DNA from: Saccharina japonica
Taxonomy: Eukaryota; Sar; Phaeophyceae; Laminariales; Laminariaceae
Length of the DNA: 64,000 nt
Assembly: GCA_008828725.1 (NCBI GenBank)
Contig: MEHQ01001000.1
Coordinates: 62,001-126,000, forward strand
Direction of reading: 5' to 3'
Part shown: positions 12,807-23,937 of the stretch, piece by piece
Numbering within the stretch: position 1 is the stretch's first letter
Layout: every line of letters starts with the position of its first letter
Translations under genes and position numbers: made by a program
The notes under the pieces: model-generated
Database searches by the model: none
Told to the model about the DNA's origin: nothing
What the model saw: only the letters and a program-made list of their open reading frames with translations

Positions 12807-13412
12807 ACTTAGGCCGTGTCTTCAACGGTTTTGTCTCCTCGCTAAGGCAATACTCCAAAACGCAAGAAAGGGGGATATACACTAAAATTATCCCTCGCCT
12901 GTATATTTTCCTGAGAATTATCAGGGTGGGTTAATTTGGGCTGGGGTTACGAATCCGAAGTCTAGATTTTGAAATCGTACTCGTTCATCCAATCGACTAA
13001 AAGGTCGAAACGCTGCGCAGTTGGCGCATTTTTTTGGCGCGAAGACTGATATTTCGTAGTGGCACTTTTTCGACTAAAACACGACCTCAAAATGGCGGAT
13101 GGAAAAAATAAAACGGACATGACCGCACAGCATGGTAACTGATCGGGCCCAGTTTTTCGTCCCCTTCGCATTTGTTGCTGAAGCACACCGCAGAAAACCA
13201 CCACGAAAACCCAAACGTGCTGAGTAATGTAACTGCTTAATCCGTCTCTTTATCGCATCCTCCGGAGGTCCGAGTTTTGCTCGGATCGTCCAATCTGTAA
13301 ACTCTACCCCGCCTAAAGCCGCCAAGCGGCGTCGTTTAAGCTTGTGGGCGGGGGNAAAAGCCTCCGCCTTTGTGGACTTTTGATATTTTTGAAAATATTT
13401 TTAGGGTTTTTG
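12807..13412. other. No gene seen
   Basis: Unique-looking sequence with one N near 13355. No motif or splice-supported exon. Confidence 0.4.
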
Positions 13413-13415
13413 TTA

Positions 13416-13624
13416 GGGCCCGAATTAACGAGTATAAAATAAATTCAATTTGGAAAAAATAAAATTCAAATTCGCTTTTCATTGGTCAACACACGCACCA
13501 GCACCAAATATTATGCCCCAAGATCCTAATTTTTGGTGCTGGTGCGTGTGTTGACCAATGAAAAACGGATTTGAATATTTTTTTTTCCAAATTGAATTTT
13601 TTTCTTCTTCGTTAAAACGGGCCC
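13416..13624. mobile_element. 209-bp palindromic MITE (M2) with TTA target duplication
   Basis: The ends are GGGCCCGAATTAACGAG and CGTTAAAACGGGCCC. The two halves are nearly complementary and share CATTGGTCAACACACGCACC. TTA flanks both sides (13413-13415, 13625-13627), as expected for PIF/Harbinger Tourist-like MITEs. Relatives lie at 17131-17373 and 17378-17587. Confidence 0.88.
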
Positions 13625-13627
13625 TTA

Positions 13628-14438
13628 GGCCGTTTCCTATGCGGTTCGATTTTTGAGCTTCAGATTATGGTCTGATCGATTTTTCAGCGACCTAGTTCGA
13701 AAATCGAAACAGTCTTCTTATGCGAGAAAACACGGATTTGTTGTATCATACGTGCAGATATTTGAGCAAACGGCAAGACCAACTGCTGTTGTTGTTGTGG
13801 TCTGGCGCCGCGAAGAGACGCGCCGAGTGCGCTGTACTGGGCATAGAACCCAAGCGTTCGAAGCCACGCTGGCTGCCTCTGTTCTGGCGGCGACGCGCCG
13901 AGTGCGCTCGAGTCGACCTGTCTTGGTATTTTGTATTTTGACACAACGAAGCATCCGAGCGTTGACTGCTGTGTACTACTGCTGTACTGCTGCTGCTGCT
14001 GCTGCTGCTGTGAAGTCTACGAGTACGCGTACGGAGAGGCGCGTGCCGAGTGCGCTTCCCTTCGTCTCTAGGTCCGAGCCCGCGCCAGCCGACTGTAATT
14101 TGGCGACGGAGAGGCCCACCGATCGTCGGCTGCGCGTCGGGCGCGAAGCAACGTCGCTGTGTCACCATCCAACTCATCGATCGTGCTGCTGCTGCTGCTT
14201 GCTTGCTGCGTGGATAACATCTTGAATTTAGAGACCATGCCATTTTTCGATTTGAAAATCTGATGACCCAAGTCGTCGGATTTTGGCCCAAAATCCGACG
14301 ACTTGGGTCATCGGATTCTCAAATCGAAAAATTTCCGGTCAGATTTTGCATAATCGGACTGCATAGGACGGTGCTTTCGTTTTTGAGATCGAAGAATACA
14401 AATCTGAAGCTCAAAATCGAACCGCATAGGAAACAGCC
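13628..14438 (+). mobile_element. CTG-carrying TIR element, copy T1 (811 bp)
   Basis: The termini are GGCCGTTTCCTATGCGGTTC and its near complement. Perfect TTA target duplications flank it (13625-13627, 14439-14441). The interior has a (CTG)n tract near 13985-14013 and repeated GCGCCGAGTGCGCT blocks. Both strands are widely open but the frames are not conserved between copies, so I treat it as non-coding. Termini and TNA duplication fit a PIF/Harbinger non-autonomous element. Confidence 0.88.
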
Positions 14439-14441
14439 TTA

Positions 14442-15907
14442 GGGCCCGTTTTAACGAAGAAGAAAAAAATTCAATTTGGAAAAAAAATATTCAAATCCGC
14501 TTTTCATTGGTCAACACACGCACCAGCACCAAATATTAGGATCTTGGGGGTCTATCAATTTGAATTGGACGAAAAAACCAAGAAGGTCCAGGACCTTCTT
14601 TTCTATTAGGTTTGCACCCCGGCCTCAAAATTTGGAACCGGTAACCGGACCGGATTGTGGGGGATTCAGACGGAACCGGAACCGAGTACCCGGCCTTCTT
14701 TCAGCCCGGGCACCCGGGTACCCGGGTTACCATGCACTATTTTCTCCCATTTTAGCGTTTCAGCGGGCCAGAACGGTCCGCAAGCGGCGTGGTAAGGCGG
14801 ACGGTGGGAGGGAATGACTTCATTTCGTCTATTCTCTCGACGAATCATGCCAAAGAAAGAAAATAGAAGGCAGAAGGCTGCCTCTCCAAATACTCGGGGT
14901 AAATTTATTTGTTCCGGTCCGATTCCGGTTCCGACGGTTCCGGGTACCCGCCACCGGGTACCCGGTTCTCACTCAGACGGGATGCAACCCTAGTCGCGTG
15001 TTGTGCGAAGGCTGTAGGAGAAAAGGAAAAGGGAGAGTCTAGGGGCACAGTGTATGAATAAATCAACGTTTATCGCAGTCTTGGGGCTCCGTAAAGCACA
15101 ATCAACGGGTACACGGGTACCCGGGGTCCAAATAAATACCCGGGGTAAAATTATTTGTTCCGGTCCGATTCCGGTTCCCGACGGTTCCGGGTACCCGCCA
15201 CCGGGTACCCGGTTCTCAGTCAGACGGGGTGCAACCCTATTTTCCAAAGAATTCAAATCAAATTGAGGAGTTGGCCCGACTTGGACCGGCATGTCCACGG
15301 TGGGCAAACGCCCCCGGTACAATCTGGTCATTTCTTGGTGGCATCGATGACCACGACCGAGGCGACAACACGTGAACCACAACCCGAGGCCACCGGGACA
15401 ACAGCCGCGCCCACGCCTATAGACCATAGCACAGCGTACCCCGGCGGTGGCGCCTCAAAAGCAATCATGGCGGTCGCAATCCCAACGTTTCAACCAGCTC
15501 GATGCTCCAACCCGATCAAAAACCGAGCGATCGACCCAAAAACAGCATGATACGCTCAAGACTTCGATAACACCATCGCCGCCCCTGTCTCGCCCGTGGC
15601 GTTCCAGGGATCCCTACGCCCACCCAGGAGACCCTGAGAGCGATAGCTTCCTAGCCTGGGCGGTCAAAAGCAAAAGTATGCTGGCGGCGGCGCGCACGCG
15701 TCGACGCATGCTTTCCCTCTCGTCTCCTCTCGTCGATTTTTTTCACCTGGGCGCTGTGACGCATGCTGCGTTTTTTCGATTTCATAAATATTTGAACGAG
15801 CAATTCACTATTCCCCATAGGACGCAAACCAGTTTTTTTTTGCGAAATCACATTCAAATAGGATTTTATTTTCCAAATTGATTTTTTGCTGTCTTCGTTA
15901 AGATGGG
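14442..15907. mobile_element. About 1.47-kb non-autonomous TIR element
   Basis: The left end GGGCCCGTTTTAACGAAGAA pairs with the right end (complement of GGCCCATCTTAACGAAGAC), and both continue into an A/T stretch ending CAATTTGG. TTA precedes it and TAA follows. It belongs with the M2 ends but carries a long unrelated interior, including GGTACC-rich blocks. No transposase is seen. Confidence 0.7.
14611..15240. repeat. GGTACC-rich block with two 103-bp direct repeats
   Basis: Bases 14893-14994 and 15138-15240 are near-identical and contain GGGTACCCGCCACCGGGTAC. The stretch from 14611 to 15237 begins and ends with related inverted sequence (GCACCCCG), suggesting one more nested insertion. Confidence 0.7.
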
Positions 15908-15956
15908 CCTAAGGGCCGTTTTAACGAGAGAGAAATTTCAATCTTGAAAAAAGAAA

Positions 15957-17036
15957 GGGCAGCGGCCAAAAAAAGGTATACCTGGTCCGTTTGCGGCCAA
16001 AAACAGGTACATACTTAAAATCAAGTATAAAACCCACTCCACGTGCCCTGCCATTGGTCCAAAACTCGTTGTACCTGTTTTTGCCTCTTTGAAACCCAGG
16101 TACACCTGATTTTGTCTACTCTGCTTGACTTTCACCTTTTTTTTTGTCGTTTTTAAGCCAATCAGAGGCCCTTCATAGTTCCACCCTATGCCCCCTATAC
16201 AAATGCCGACGTACACCGAGACCCCCTCCTCCCTTCGCACCTCGCAACACACGCCACTCGAGCGACACACATATCTGCCTGCACACCTCCGCCGAAATAA
16301 TACGAGATAGAAGGCTCCCCTTTGGAATTGCGGTTGACTTGGAATACCACGGGTCGGGTGTCGCAAGCTCAGAAGGGAGAATACAGCAGCAGGCGTTCGT
16401 TCCTCGTACTATTAATAGCAGCTACTCGTATACGTAGCAATCGGGCGAGCACGAAGAACATGAAAAAGCTCTCTTGAAAGCGACAGAAAAAAGAAGGGGG
16501 TAGCCACCGGGCAATTAACTTGGCAAGTAACACCGATCAGCCCAATCGAGTGTATAGCTAGTTTTACATACGGATAAGAGCTACCAGTACTACAGCAGCA
16601 GTAGCACCATGGCCACCGACGGCAGTCCTCAAATCAAGGTGGTCTTAGTCTATCGTTCGACGCCGGAGCTTTGTGTGGCCGCCGCGAAGCGGTTCCTGAT
16701 AAACGGCCTGCAAGTATGTATGAGGTATCTTCCACGTACTACTACGTACTATACGGCGGTACCTGTCTCATTATGCTAGTTGACGAAATGTCAAATATAC
16801 ACCCTACCCAAGTATGTACTCGGCCTATACCTGGTACACATTTATTTACAGTTATATCAGTACTCAAACCACAAGACAGTTGAAGAGGGGGCTGGCGCTC
16901 GCCATTCGGGTGCAAAAACAACTAATTTGCGTTGCAAGGAACGGCAGGTTCGTGGAGTGCGTTTTAAACTTGATTTTTGTACGTACCTGTTTTTGGCCCC
17001 GAACGGACCAGGTGTACCTTTTTTTGGCCGCTGCCC
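15957..17036 (+). mobile_element. 1080-bp TIR element with a captured exon-like fragment
   Basis: The termini GGGCAGCGGCCAAAAAAAGG and their complement extend over roughly 70 bp with mismatches. Flanks AAAAGAAA and AAAATAAA form an imperfect 8-bp duplication, so a hAT-like origin is possible. It is inserted into an M2-type MITE whose halves lie at 15908-15956 and 17037-17130. The interior, unlike the ends, contains a start codon in good context and an exon with a donor. Confidence 0.75.
16609..16713 (+). CDS. Putative first exon, 35 codons, inside a transposon
   Basis: It starts ACCATGG and reads MATDGSPQIKVVLVY at the N terminus, with a hydrophobic strand and an amphipathic helix-like segment. 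It ends at a strong donor, CAA then GTATGT. The open frame would continue only 22 codons past the donor. A possible second exon opens after TTTACAG near 16850 in the same element. I do not recognise the protein. It looks like a host gene fragment captured by the element; a gene native to the element is the alternative. Confidence 0.35.
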
Positions 17037-17130
17037 AAAATAAATATTCAAATCGGCTTTTCATTGGTCAACACACGCACCAGCACCAAATATTAGGATC
17101 TTGGGGCATAATTTTGGTGCTGGTGCGTGT

Positions 17131-17373
17131 GGGCCCGTTTTACCGAAGAAGAAAAAAAACAATTTGGAAAAAATAAAATTCAAATTCGCTTTTCATTGGT
17201 CAACACACGCACCAGCACCAAAGATTAGGATCTTGGGGCATAATAGTTTGTGCTGGTGCGTGTTTTGTGCTGGTGCGTGTGTTGACCAATGAAAAGCGAA
17301 TTTGAATTTTATTTTTTCCGAATTGAATTTATTTTATACTCGTTAATTACTTTATACTCGTTAATTCGGGCCC
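17131..17373. mobile_element. M2-family MITE
   Basis: The ends are GGGCCCGTTTTACCGAAG and AATTCGGGCCC. The interior repeats the CATTGGTCAACACACGCACC motif in both orientations and has an internal duplication of TGTGCTGGTGCGTG. Confidence 0.82.
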
Positions 17374-17377
17374 TTTA

Positions 17378-17587
17378 GGGCCCATATTAACGAGTACAAA
17401 ATAAATTCAATTTGTGAAAAAAAAAAAATCAAATACGCTTTTCATTGGTCAACACACGCACCAGCACCAAAGATTAGGATCTTGGGGTATAATCTTGGGT
17501 GGTGGTGCGGGTCCTGACCAATGAAGAGCGGATTTGATTTATTTTTTTTCCAAATTGATTTTGTTTTTTCATCGTTAAAACGGGCCC
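17378..17587. mobile_element. M2-family MITE, adjacent copy
   Basis: Starts GGGCCCATATTAACGAG and ends CGTTAAAACGGGCCC. It is separated from the previous copy by TTTA, so the two share a TTA site. Confidence 0.85.
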
Positions 17588-17885
17588 TTGTCGGGAAATT
17601 TGTTTTTTGTTTGGCGCACATTTTGTATCTTGTTTAAACGACGTTTCCCATCGTTTCCCCTATTTTTTTTTCTTCGTATGCGAATTATTCGCGCCTCCCC
17701 AGCAAATTACGCTTGATTGCGGAAGGCGCCTGTCGTAAAGCATGCCTAGTCTGCTGCCGTTGGTGACGACATATATGACGGGAAGACGGACGGAATGGAT
17801 GGGAATGGATCCGATCTGCGTCCGTCCGTTCGTTTTAGTTGAGTTTCGGCACACAGCCAAAAATGGTGCAGTAACCTCTCCTCAC

Positions 17886-17990
17886 CTCCTTGTCGTGGGC
17901 GGCAGTAGGCAGATCCTTCTCAGCCTGGGCCGCTCGCCACCCCTGGGTCTTCTTCCACTTGGTGGCGTTGCTGTCTCCGTCGTCGAAGGG
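17886..17990 (-). CDS. Orphan internal exon of an unknown gene
   Basis: This 105-bp minus-strand exon encodes 35 residues in phase 0, with acceptor CTACACGCAG and donor GAG then GTGAGG. The peptide is hydrophilic and includes KWKKTQGWRAAQAEKD. I do not recognise the family. No confident flanking exons were found: the minus strand between here and 18590 has several open frames, and below 17886 transposons begin. It may belong to a gene that has been broken up. Confidence 0.4.
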
Positions 17991-18592
17991 CTGCGTGTAG
18001 TTGCAGTAGTGTTCAACAAGGGATGGGAGATCGGAAGCATCGAGTGTCAGATGGGCGTCGCAGAGAGAGAGAGAGAGGTTTATGCATGCGGTGACGAAGT
18101 TCTAAGAGGGGTGTTGAGCGAGGCAAGAAGCAGCTACTCGTACGCGATTCTCGCAGCCCTGGAGCCTCGGCGGCAGACCAGTTCGCCTTTGACACATGCA
18201 CGACGTGCCGCAGCAAGAACCAAAATATTTGCTGCCTTCTCTCTCTCACCGAAGGATGGTGCTGTCTCGCTTGTGTGCGTGACGGTGCCAACTGCACGAA
18301 CTCTCGCCGACGAGCTATGCCCGCCAGTCTTCCAAGGGCGCGTAGGTTGAGAGGGGGCATGTCTTGATTCGGCCTGTACTTAGAGGGAGAGAGGAAGGAG
18401 GGTGTGACACGTTGGTACAAGGTACAGAACGTGTTTGGGTGAGAACTGAAGATCTATCTACGCTTTTTCTCGTCAGGATGAGTTCAACCATTCGTTTTTG
18501 CGTTCTCGAACGCTCTCTCCCTCTCCCCTCGCGCGTTGAGAGAGAGAGACAGAGAGAGCGCTGCAATCCCTCAGCCTAAAGAAGAGGTCGTC

Positions 18593-19763
18593 ATGGCTGA
18601 AAGTCTGGTAGACTTCGGGGCAGGATGGATCTCTGGAACCGTTAGCATCGCATTGACCCAGGTGACCTTGATCTCGTTCTCGTTATCTCCTCTCGGCCGG
18701 TCCATGCGCGTCGACAATAATAACCTGGTCGGGTCGAAACTCGTGACTAGCCAGCCTCTCCCGAATCGCTCTGTTCGGTCTAGATTATATTTGCTTAGGG
18801 GTGTGTGTTTGTCTGCAGGCAGTATGTCACGCAGCAGTCGTCGCTTCTCACTTCTAGTCCTTGGCGGCAATTCACATGTCATAGAAACATGACCCACCTC
18901 AGCACCGCTCGGAAGGTAACGGAAGAATGGTACGTTGACAACTTTAGGCAAGATGCATGGCTTCAAGACTTTCTCTCCGCTGTTGTGCTAGCTCCTACCC
19001 ATGCCATACTGCTGAATGTACAGCTCCTACCCATGCAGCAGTGTGTTGTGCTCGTAATTGCCCACAACAAAATACACGAGGGGTGTGGTTTCTTGCACAT
19101 CTGCAGACCACGTTGCGCTTGTCTAACCCCAGTATGCGCTCCTTTCCCATCACTGCTGGGTGTCCAAGACTCGACAGCAGTAGTTGCCGTTCTTAAATAG
19201 TCAATTTACGTGCATCTTGCAATAGAGTCTTCATGTACGAATACACGAAGAAGCGTTCAAGCTCCTACATGACACCTAACTAGACTCAACAGCAGTCTAC
19301 ACTGCCTTCAAAGCCGTCAAGTGCATCATGCCCCGCCCGCGCCCCCAACCAACAACCTTCGGCCACATTATGTAATTGTGATTCCCTTGCGCGACGGATA
19401 CATCGAAACCTATACGTACCCGAACAAACAACGCACGACCAGCCCTTGGACAGCGTTTTAGTCCGAGTCCAGGCTGAGTCGCCGAGCAAGAGTAAGGGCA
19501 AGAGCAGGAGCAGCAGTAGGAGCACCAGCTCACTCTCGGCCGCCATCGAAGGGCTGGCTTCGTCGGGTGGGACGCGCGCGTTCTGGAGGGGGGCAGGGCC
19601 AATGCTGTGCAGCGTGCCCGCACAAAACGCCCTCCTGTTCGCAGGGTACGGGGCTGGGGTGGGTTGGTGCGCAAGGGGGGAGGGGGGAGGCGAGGAGCAG
19701 CAGGGTGCTTCTCCGTCGCTGTGGCACATCTTCGCCGGGGGCTGCGCCGGGGGGTTTGCACAG
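18593..19763 (+). CDS. Mitochondrial carrier (SLC25-type), first two exons
   Basis: Exon 1 is 18593-18661 (23 codons; ATG in context GTCATGG). Exon 2 is 19443-19763 (107 codons), with acceptor ACGACCAG and donor CAG then GTGAGC; the intron is phase 0. The joined product has a first helix with FGAGWISGTVSIALTQ, then the carrier signature PLDSVLVRVQ, a Ser/Lys-rich loop, FWRGAGP before a second helix, and WHIFAGGCAGG opening the third. That is about the first third to half of a normal 300-residue inner-membrane carrier. The loop after the signature is longer than usual. Later exons were not found in the next 6 kb, which is full of repeats. The gene may have long introns, may be truncated, or may end at 25926-26051. 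Substrate unknown. Confidence 0.8.
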
Positions 19764-19913
19764 GTGAGCGAAGCATGATTACATTCTGTGTAACTAACTG
19801 TACTTGTATCGCAATCGAATGAGTATCATTCGCGTTGCTAGTCTCCAGAGTCTTAAAAAAAATGCAAGTACGAGTACTCGTATCTGTCCGGCGTTTTTCC
19901 TGCGGGCTCAGGG

Positions 19914-20432
19914 GTACGAGCTGGGCCAGCCAAGACTCTGCTAGAACAGTCAATCGGGTATGCCCCGCTCAATAATGCGTGTTTTGACGTGATTTTTTGA
20001 CACGGTGTTCCTTAAGTATCAAGAAACCTTTTCGATGTCATCCCTTAATTTTTTTTTTTTTTCCTCAGGATATATGACCGATCCAACGATCCGTAAAAAT
20101 GAAAAAGTGGTCATAACTAGTCCGAAAAAAGAAAAGAAAAAAAAGGGATGACACGGAGTACATTCGCATTGTGTTTCAAATACGTGGTAAAAAAATCAGT
20201 TCGAAAAGTGAAAATTGAGCGGGGCATCGCAGTAAAACTGCCGTTTTCGTAATTACTTGTTTTCAGTATAGAGATCGTTTTTTTTGTTATATCTCTTGAT
20301 GGGGATGAATTGGGCAATGCAATTGCATCGATCGTCTCCTTGTGTCTCAAGCATTGTTACACCAAATTTCAGCTTGATCGGGAATGGCGTTTTTTAGCTG
20401 TCATGTGAAATTAGGTCGAAATCTGGTAAAAA
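19914..20432 (+). repeat. Interspersed repeat RX, copy 1
   Basis: About 520 bp matching 57015-57532 at roughly 90% by eye, starting GAGCTGGGCCAGCCAAGACT and including GATATATGACCGATCCAACG. A diverged third version of its latter part lies near 56860-56980. Confidence 0.85.
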
Positions 20433-20679
20433 ATCAGATTTTTTGGTACTTTTGGGTTTTCGCGGATATCTCGGCGAAATCGAGTCGGTTTTTTTAAAAG
20501 TAAGAAAAGTTCATATACTTTTTTTTTTTGCATCTCCAATAATATGTCAGGATCATCTCTGCCAAATTTCTAAGTCTAAAACTCGCAAAATTGGCGGCGC
20601 TAGAAGCTCACAACAGAAAATCCGTTTTATGGCTGGCCCAGCTCGTAGTTCCTCGTTGTGTTCAATGTAAAATGTTGCA

Positions 20680-20990
20680 CAAATGCTCCGAGTACCTTGG
20701 AGTAAATTAAGGAGTACGAATAATATTGGAGATAAAATATCTCAGGTGCTTCGTGTACTCGGAGTATTTCGGGGTTCGATACTCCGGGATACTGCTCGTA
20801 CTCGGAGTATTTCGGGTATGAACACTCTCGATATTTCGTGTCCTTGGAGTATGTCGGGTTTTTGGGGCTTCAGTACTGCTCATACTCCAAGTACTCCGAG
20901 TATTCAGACGGCCAGTACTCTAACTCGGAGTACGAAATGTACTTGAACTCGGAGTATACTCGGAATGTGAAGTACGTTAGGAGCATCTTT
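20680..20990. repeat. Degenerate array of GGAGTA-type short repeats, left part
   Basis: Irregular repeats of TACTCGGAGTATTTCGGG and its complement. The array continues at 21440-21720, and a SINE dimer separates the two parts. Confidence 0.8.
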
Positions 20991-21105
20991 GACATTAACA
21001 TTGGTAACGGCGAGCGCTTTGTTGCTTAAGAACTGCATATTCGGCGGCTGGCCGCATCAAAATCACAATGCTGCTGTCATGGGTATTAGATTTCAATACC
21101 AGTGT

Positions 21106-21440
21106 TATAAGGATTACCCTGGGCTGGGTAATCGATCGATCTTTTACCCCTATAGCTCAGCAGGTAATACCCTCACATTTGGCGCGTCGAGGACACGGGT
21201 TCGAATCTCACTTCGAACGTTTCTTTTATAGAAACGCTTGCGCGTGCGTCCCTAAAAAACACGTCTCCCTGGTTCCCCAGGTATTGAAACGAAGCGGGTA
21301 GGTCAACGTACGGCCGTATACGGTACCGACGTCCCAAATATCCCGCCGTTCAGAGGGGGGGAGAGTGTTATAAGGATTACCCTGGGCTGGGTAATCGATC
21401 GATCTTTTACCCCTATAGCTCAGCAGGTAATACCCTCACA
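21106..21440 (+). mobile_element. tRNA-derived SINE, partial dimer
   Basis: An RNA polymerase III A box (TAGCTCAGCAGG, 21152-21163) is followed by a B box (GGTTCGAATCT, 21198-21208). The 5' part, from GGATTACCCTGGGCTGGGTA to AATACCCTCAC, recurs at 21373-21440, so a second unit starts directly after the first. The same arrangement is at 38228-38570. It does not fold into a full canonical tRNA, so I call a SINE and not a tRNA gene. Confidence 0.75.
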
Positions 21441-21720
21441 AGGTATACTTTGTGTACTCGCAGTATTTCGGTGTCCACTATACTCTCGATACTCGGAGTA
21501 CTCCGAGTAATTTAAGATGTTTTTACTCCGAGTACTACTGCTTGTATCGAGTTATAAGTACTGTCATTCCAGTATTCGGAGTATTTGGGCCTTCACTTAT
21601 TACTGCTCCATACTCCAAGTACTCCGAGTATTTAGGCCACCAGTACTCTAATACTCTCAGTACTCGGAGTACAAAATACTCGTCTCCAGTATTAGAGTAT
21701 CGAGTATACAGCAGTATAGA
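21441..21720. repeat. Degenerate array of GGAGTA-type short repeats, right part
   Basis: Same motif family as 20680-20990 on the other side of the SINE. Confidence 0.75.
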
Positions 21721-22524
21721 ACACAGCCGTAAAATAGTAAGGCTGCTGCTGCTGCTGCTGCTAAAGTCTAGGAGTATATCGGAGAGGCCAAAATCTGACG
21801 ACTTGGGCATCTGATTCTCAAATCGAACATTTTCCGGTCAGATTTTGAACAATCGGACTGCATAGATAGGACGGTGCTTTCGTTTTTTACATCGAAAAAT
21901 ACAAATCTGAAGCTCGAAATCGAACCGCATAGGAAACGGCCTTTTGATAATCCGATTTCCAAATCGAAAACTGGAATGGTCTCAACATTCGAGATGTTAT
22001 CCCTGCTGCTGCTGCTGCTGCTGCTGCAGTACCGATTCAGAGTCATGGTTGGTGTTGCGAAGTATGGAGTATACAGCAGTATATAAACAGCCGTAAAATA
22101 ATGAGGCTGTGCTGCTGCTGCTGCTGCTGCTGTAACGTCTATGAGTTTACGGAGAGGCCAAAATCTGACGACTTGGGCCATCTGATTCTCAAATCGAATG
22201 TTTTCCGGTCAGATTTTGCACAATCGGACTGCTTTTGTGAATCCGATTTTCAAATCGAAAAATGGAATGGTCTCAACATTCAAGATGTTATCCCTGCTGC
22301 TGCTGCTGCTGCTGCTGCTGTTGTACCGATTCAGGATCATGGTTGCTGTTGCGAAGTATCGAGTACACAGAAGTATATAAACAGCCGTAAAATAATAAGG
22401 CTGTGCTGCTGCTGGTGCTGTTACGTCTATGAGTATACGGAGAGGCCAAAATCTGACGACATGGGCCATCTGATTCTCAAATCGAAAGTTTTCCGGTCAG
22501 ATTTTGCACAATCGGACTGCTTTA
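21721..22524. repeat. Tandemly repeated CTG-bearing element ends
   Basis: Three related units (about 21721-21940, 21941-22240, 22241-22524) each carry a (CTG)6-9 tract, a GAGAGGCCAAAATCTGACGA segment and TTCCGGTCAGATTTTG. These match the right terminus of the CTG-carrying TIR element. The first unit ends with an intact terminus, ATAGGAAACGGCC, near 21941. Confidence 0.7.
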
Positions 22525-22933
22525 GGCCGTTTCCTATGCTGTTCGATTTCAAGCTTCAGATTTGTATTTTTCGATCTCAAAAACGAAAGCATCCTATGCA
22601 GTCCGATCATGCAAAATCTGACTGGAATTTTTTCGATTTGAGAATCCGATGACCCAAGTCGTCAGATTTTGGCGACGACTTGGGTCAACATATTTTCAAA
22701 TCGAAAAATTACATGGTCTCTAAATTCAAGATGTTATCCATGCAGCAAGCAAGCAGCAGCAGCAGCACGATCGACGAGTTGGGTGGTGACACAGCGACGT
22801 TGCTTCGCGCCCGACGCGCAGCCGACGATCGGTGGGCCTCTCCGTCGCCAAACTACAGTCGGCTGGCGCGGGCTCGGGCCTAGAGACGAAGGGAAGCTCA
22901 CTTGGCGCGCGCTTCTCCGTACTCGTAGACTTT

Positions 22934-22969
<36 letters not shown>

Positions 22970-23176
22970 CAGCAGCAGTAGTCAGTCAACGCTCGGATGC
23001 TTCGTTGTGTCAAAATACAAAATACCAAGACAGGTCGACTCGAGCGCACCCGGCGCGTCGCCGCCAGACCAGAGGCAGCCAGCGTGGCTTCGGACGCTTG
23101 GGTTCTACGCCCAGTACAGCGCACTCGGCGCGTCTCTTCGCGGCGNCANACCACAACAACAGCAGTTGGTCTTGGC
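22525..23176 (-). mobile_element. CTG-carrying TIR element, copy T4, 3'-truncated
   Basis: Reverse-oriented relative of T1. It starts GGCCGTTTCCTATGCTGTTC after TTA and carries a (CAG)11 tract near 22936-22968. The match to T1 is lost after about 23176. It contains two N bases near 23146-23149. Confidence 0.8.
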
Positions 23177-23253
23177 GTGGCATGTACTCATACACGTGGT
23201 GGCGAGGCGTCGTGGCTTGCTTTCATGTCATGCAACCGTCGTGGCCTGGGGTG

Positions 23254-23937
23254 CACCTGTTCTGCAGTGCCCACGAAAAAAACACGATTTTATCGAATCT
23301 CTTGACAAAGAGATACTGGAACCACGTNTACCCCACGTGTTTTTCCTGTAGGACTTTTCGTAATTCTGCCCTAGCTCCAACTTTCCCATTAATACAAAAC
23401 TTGGCAAGGCAGATATAGCTCCTTGGTACACTCCCGTCAGTGTGCAAAGCGGCAGCAGATTCCGTGGCCTCTCTTCGATGCGGACCTCGTCGTTGAAGTT
23501 TGAAAATGTGGTTCCAGTCGCTTGAATATGCGGCTTCTCGTACTGTATTCAAGTTTTTTTTTCCTTGCAAAACGAGCACGAGGTACTTTTCGAAAAAAAA
23601 TCTGCTGAGAAGAGCACGAGCTCGTTCTACGGCAGGGAAAAAAAATACTGTGGCTACAGTACTGGAATCCACAATTTCAAGCGCCTGGAACCACATTTCA
23701 ATTTCTCAGCGACGAGGTCCGCATCGAAGGAGGGCGCGGAAACTGCTGTCGCTTTGGCACACTCACGGGAGTGACCAAGGAGCTCATATCTGCCTTGCCA
23801 AATATTGGATTAATGGGAAAGTTCGGAGCTAGAGCAGAACTACGGAATGTCCTACAGGAAAAAAAAACTGGCAGGTATGGTTCCAGTGTCTCTGTGTCAG
23901 AGTTTTTTTTGGTTTTGTGGGCACTGCAACACAGGTG
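23254..23937. repeat. 684-bp imperfect palindrome (foldback element)
   Basis: The left arm from CACCTGT..GCAGTGCCCAC and the right arm ending GTGGGCACTGC pair almost to the centre near 23595, so the whole segment can fold on itself. The right arm on the plus strand keeps an open frame containing LISALPNIGLMGKF, and the left arm read on the minus strand has a matching open frame (ISALPSFVLMGKL). The arms thus look like an inverted duplication of a gene fragment. I do not recognise the protein. Confidence 0.75.

Noticed and set aside
13653-14225. 190-codon open frame in element T1
   Set aside because: The same frame is not maintained in T2 and T3 and includes the CTG tract; treated as non-coding.
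17742-18350. 202-codon plus-strand open frame
   Set aside because: No domain or codon pattern supports it; it covers the opposite strand of a spliced exon (17886-17990) and ends just before the carrier's start region.
21146-21220. Functional tRNA gene
   Set aside because: A and B boxes are present but D-stem and anticodon-stem pairing is poor, and the sequence is repeated with a constant tail, as in a SINE.
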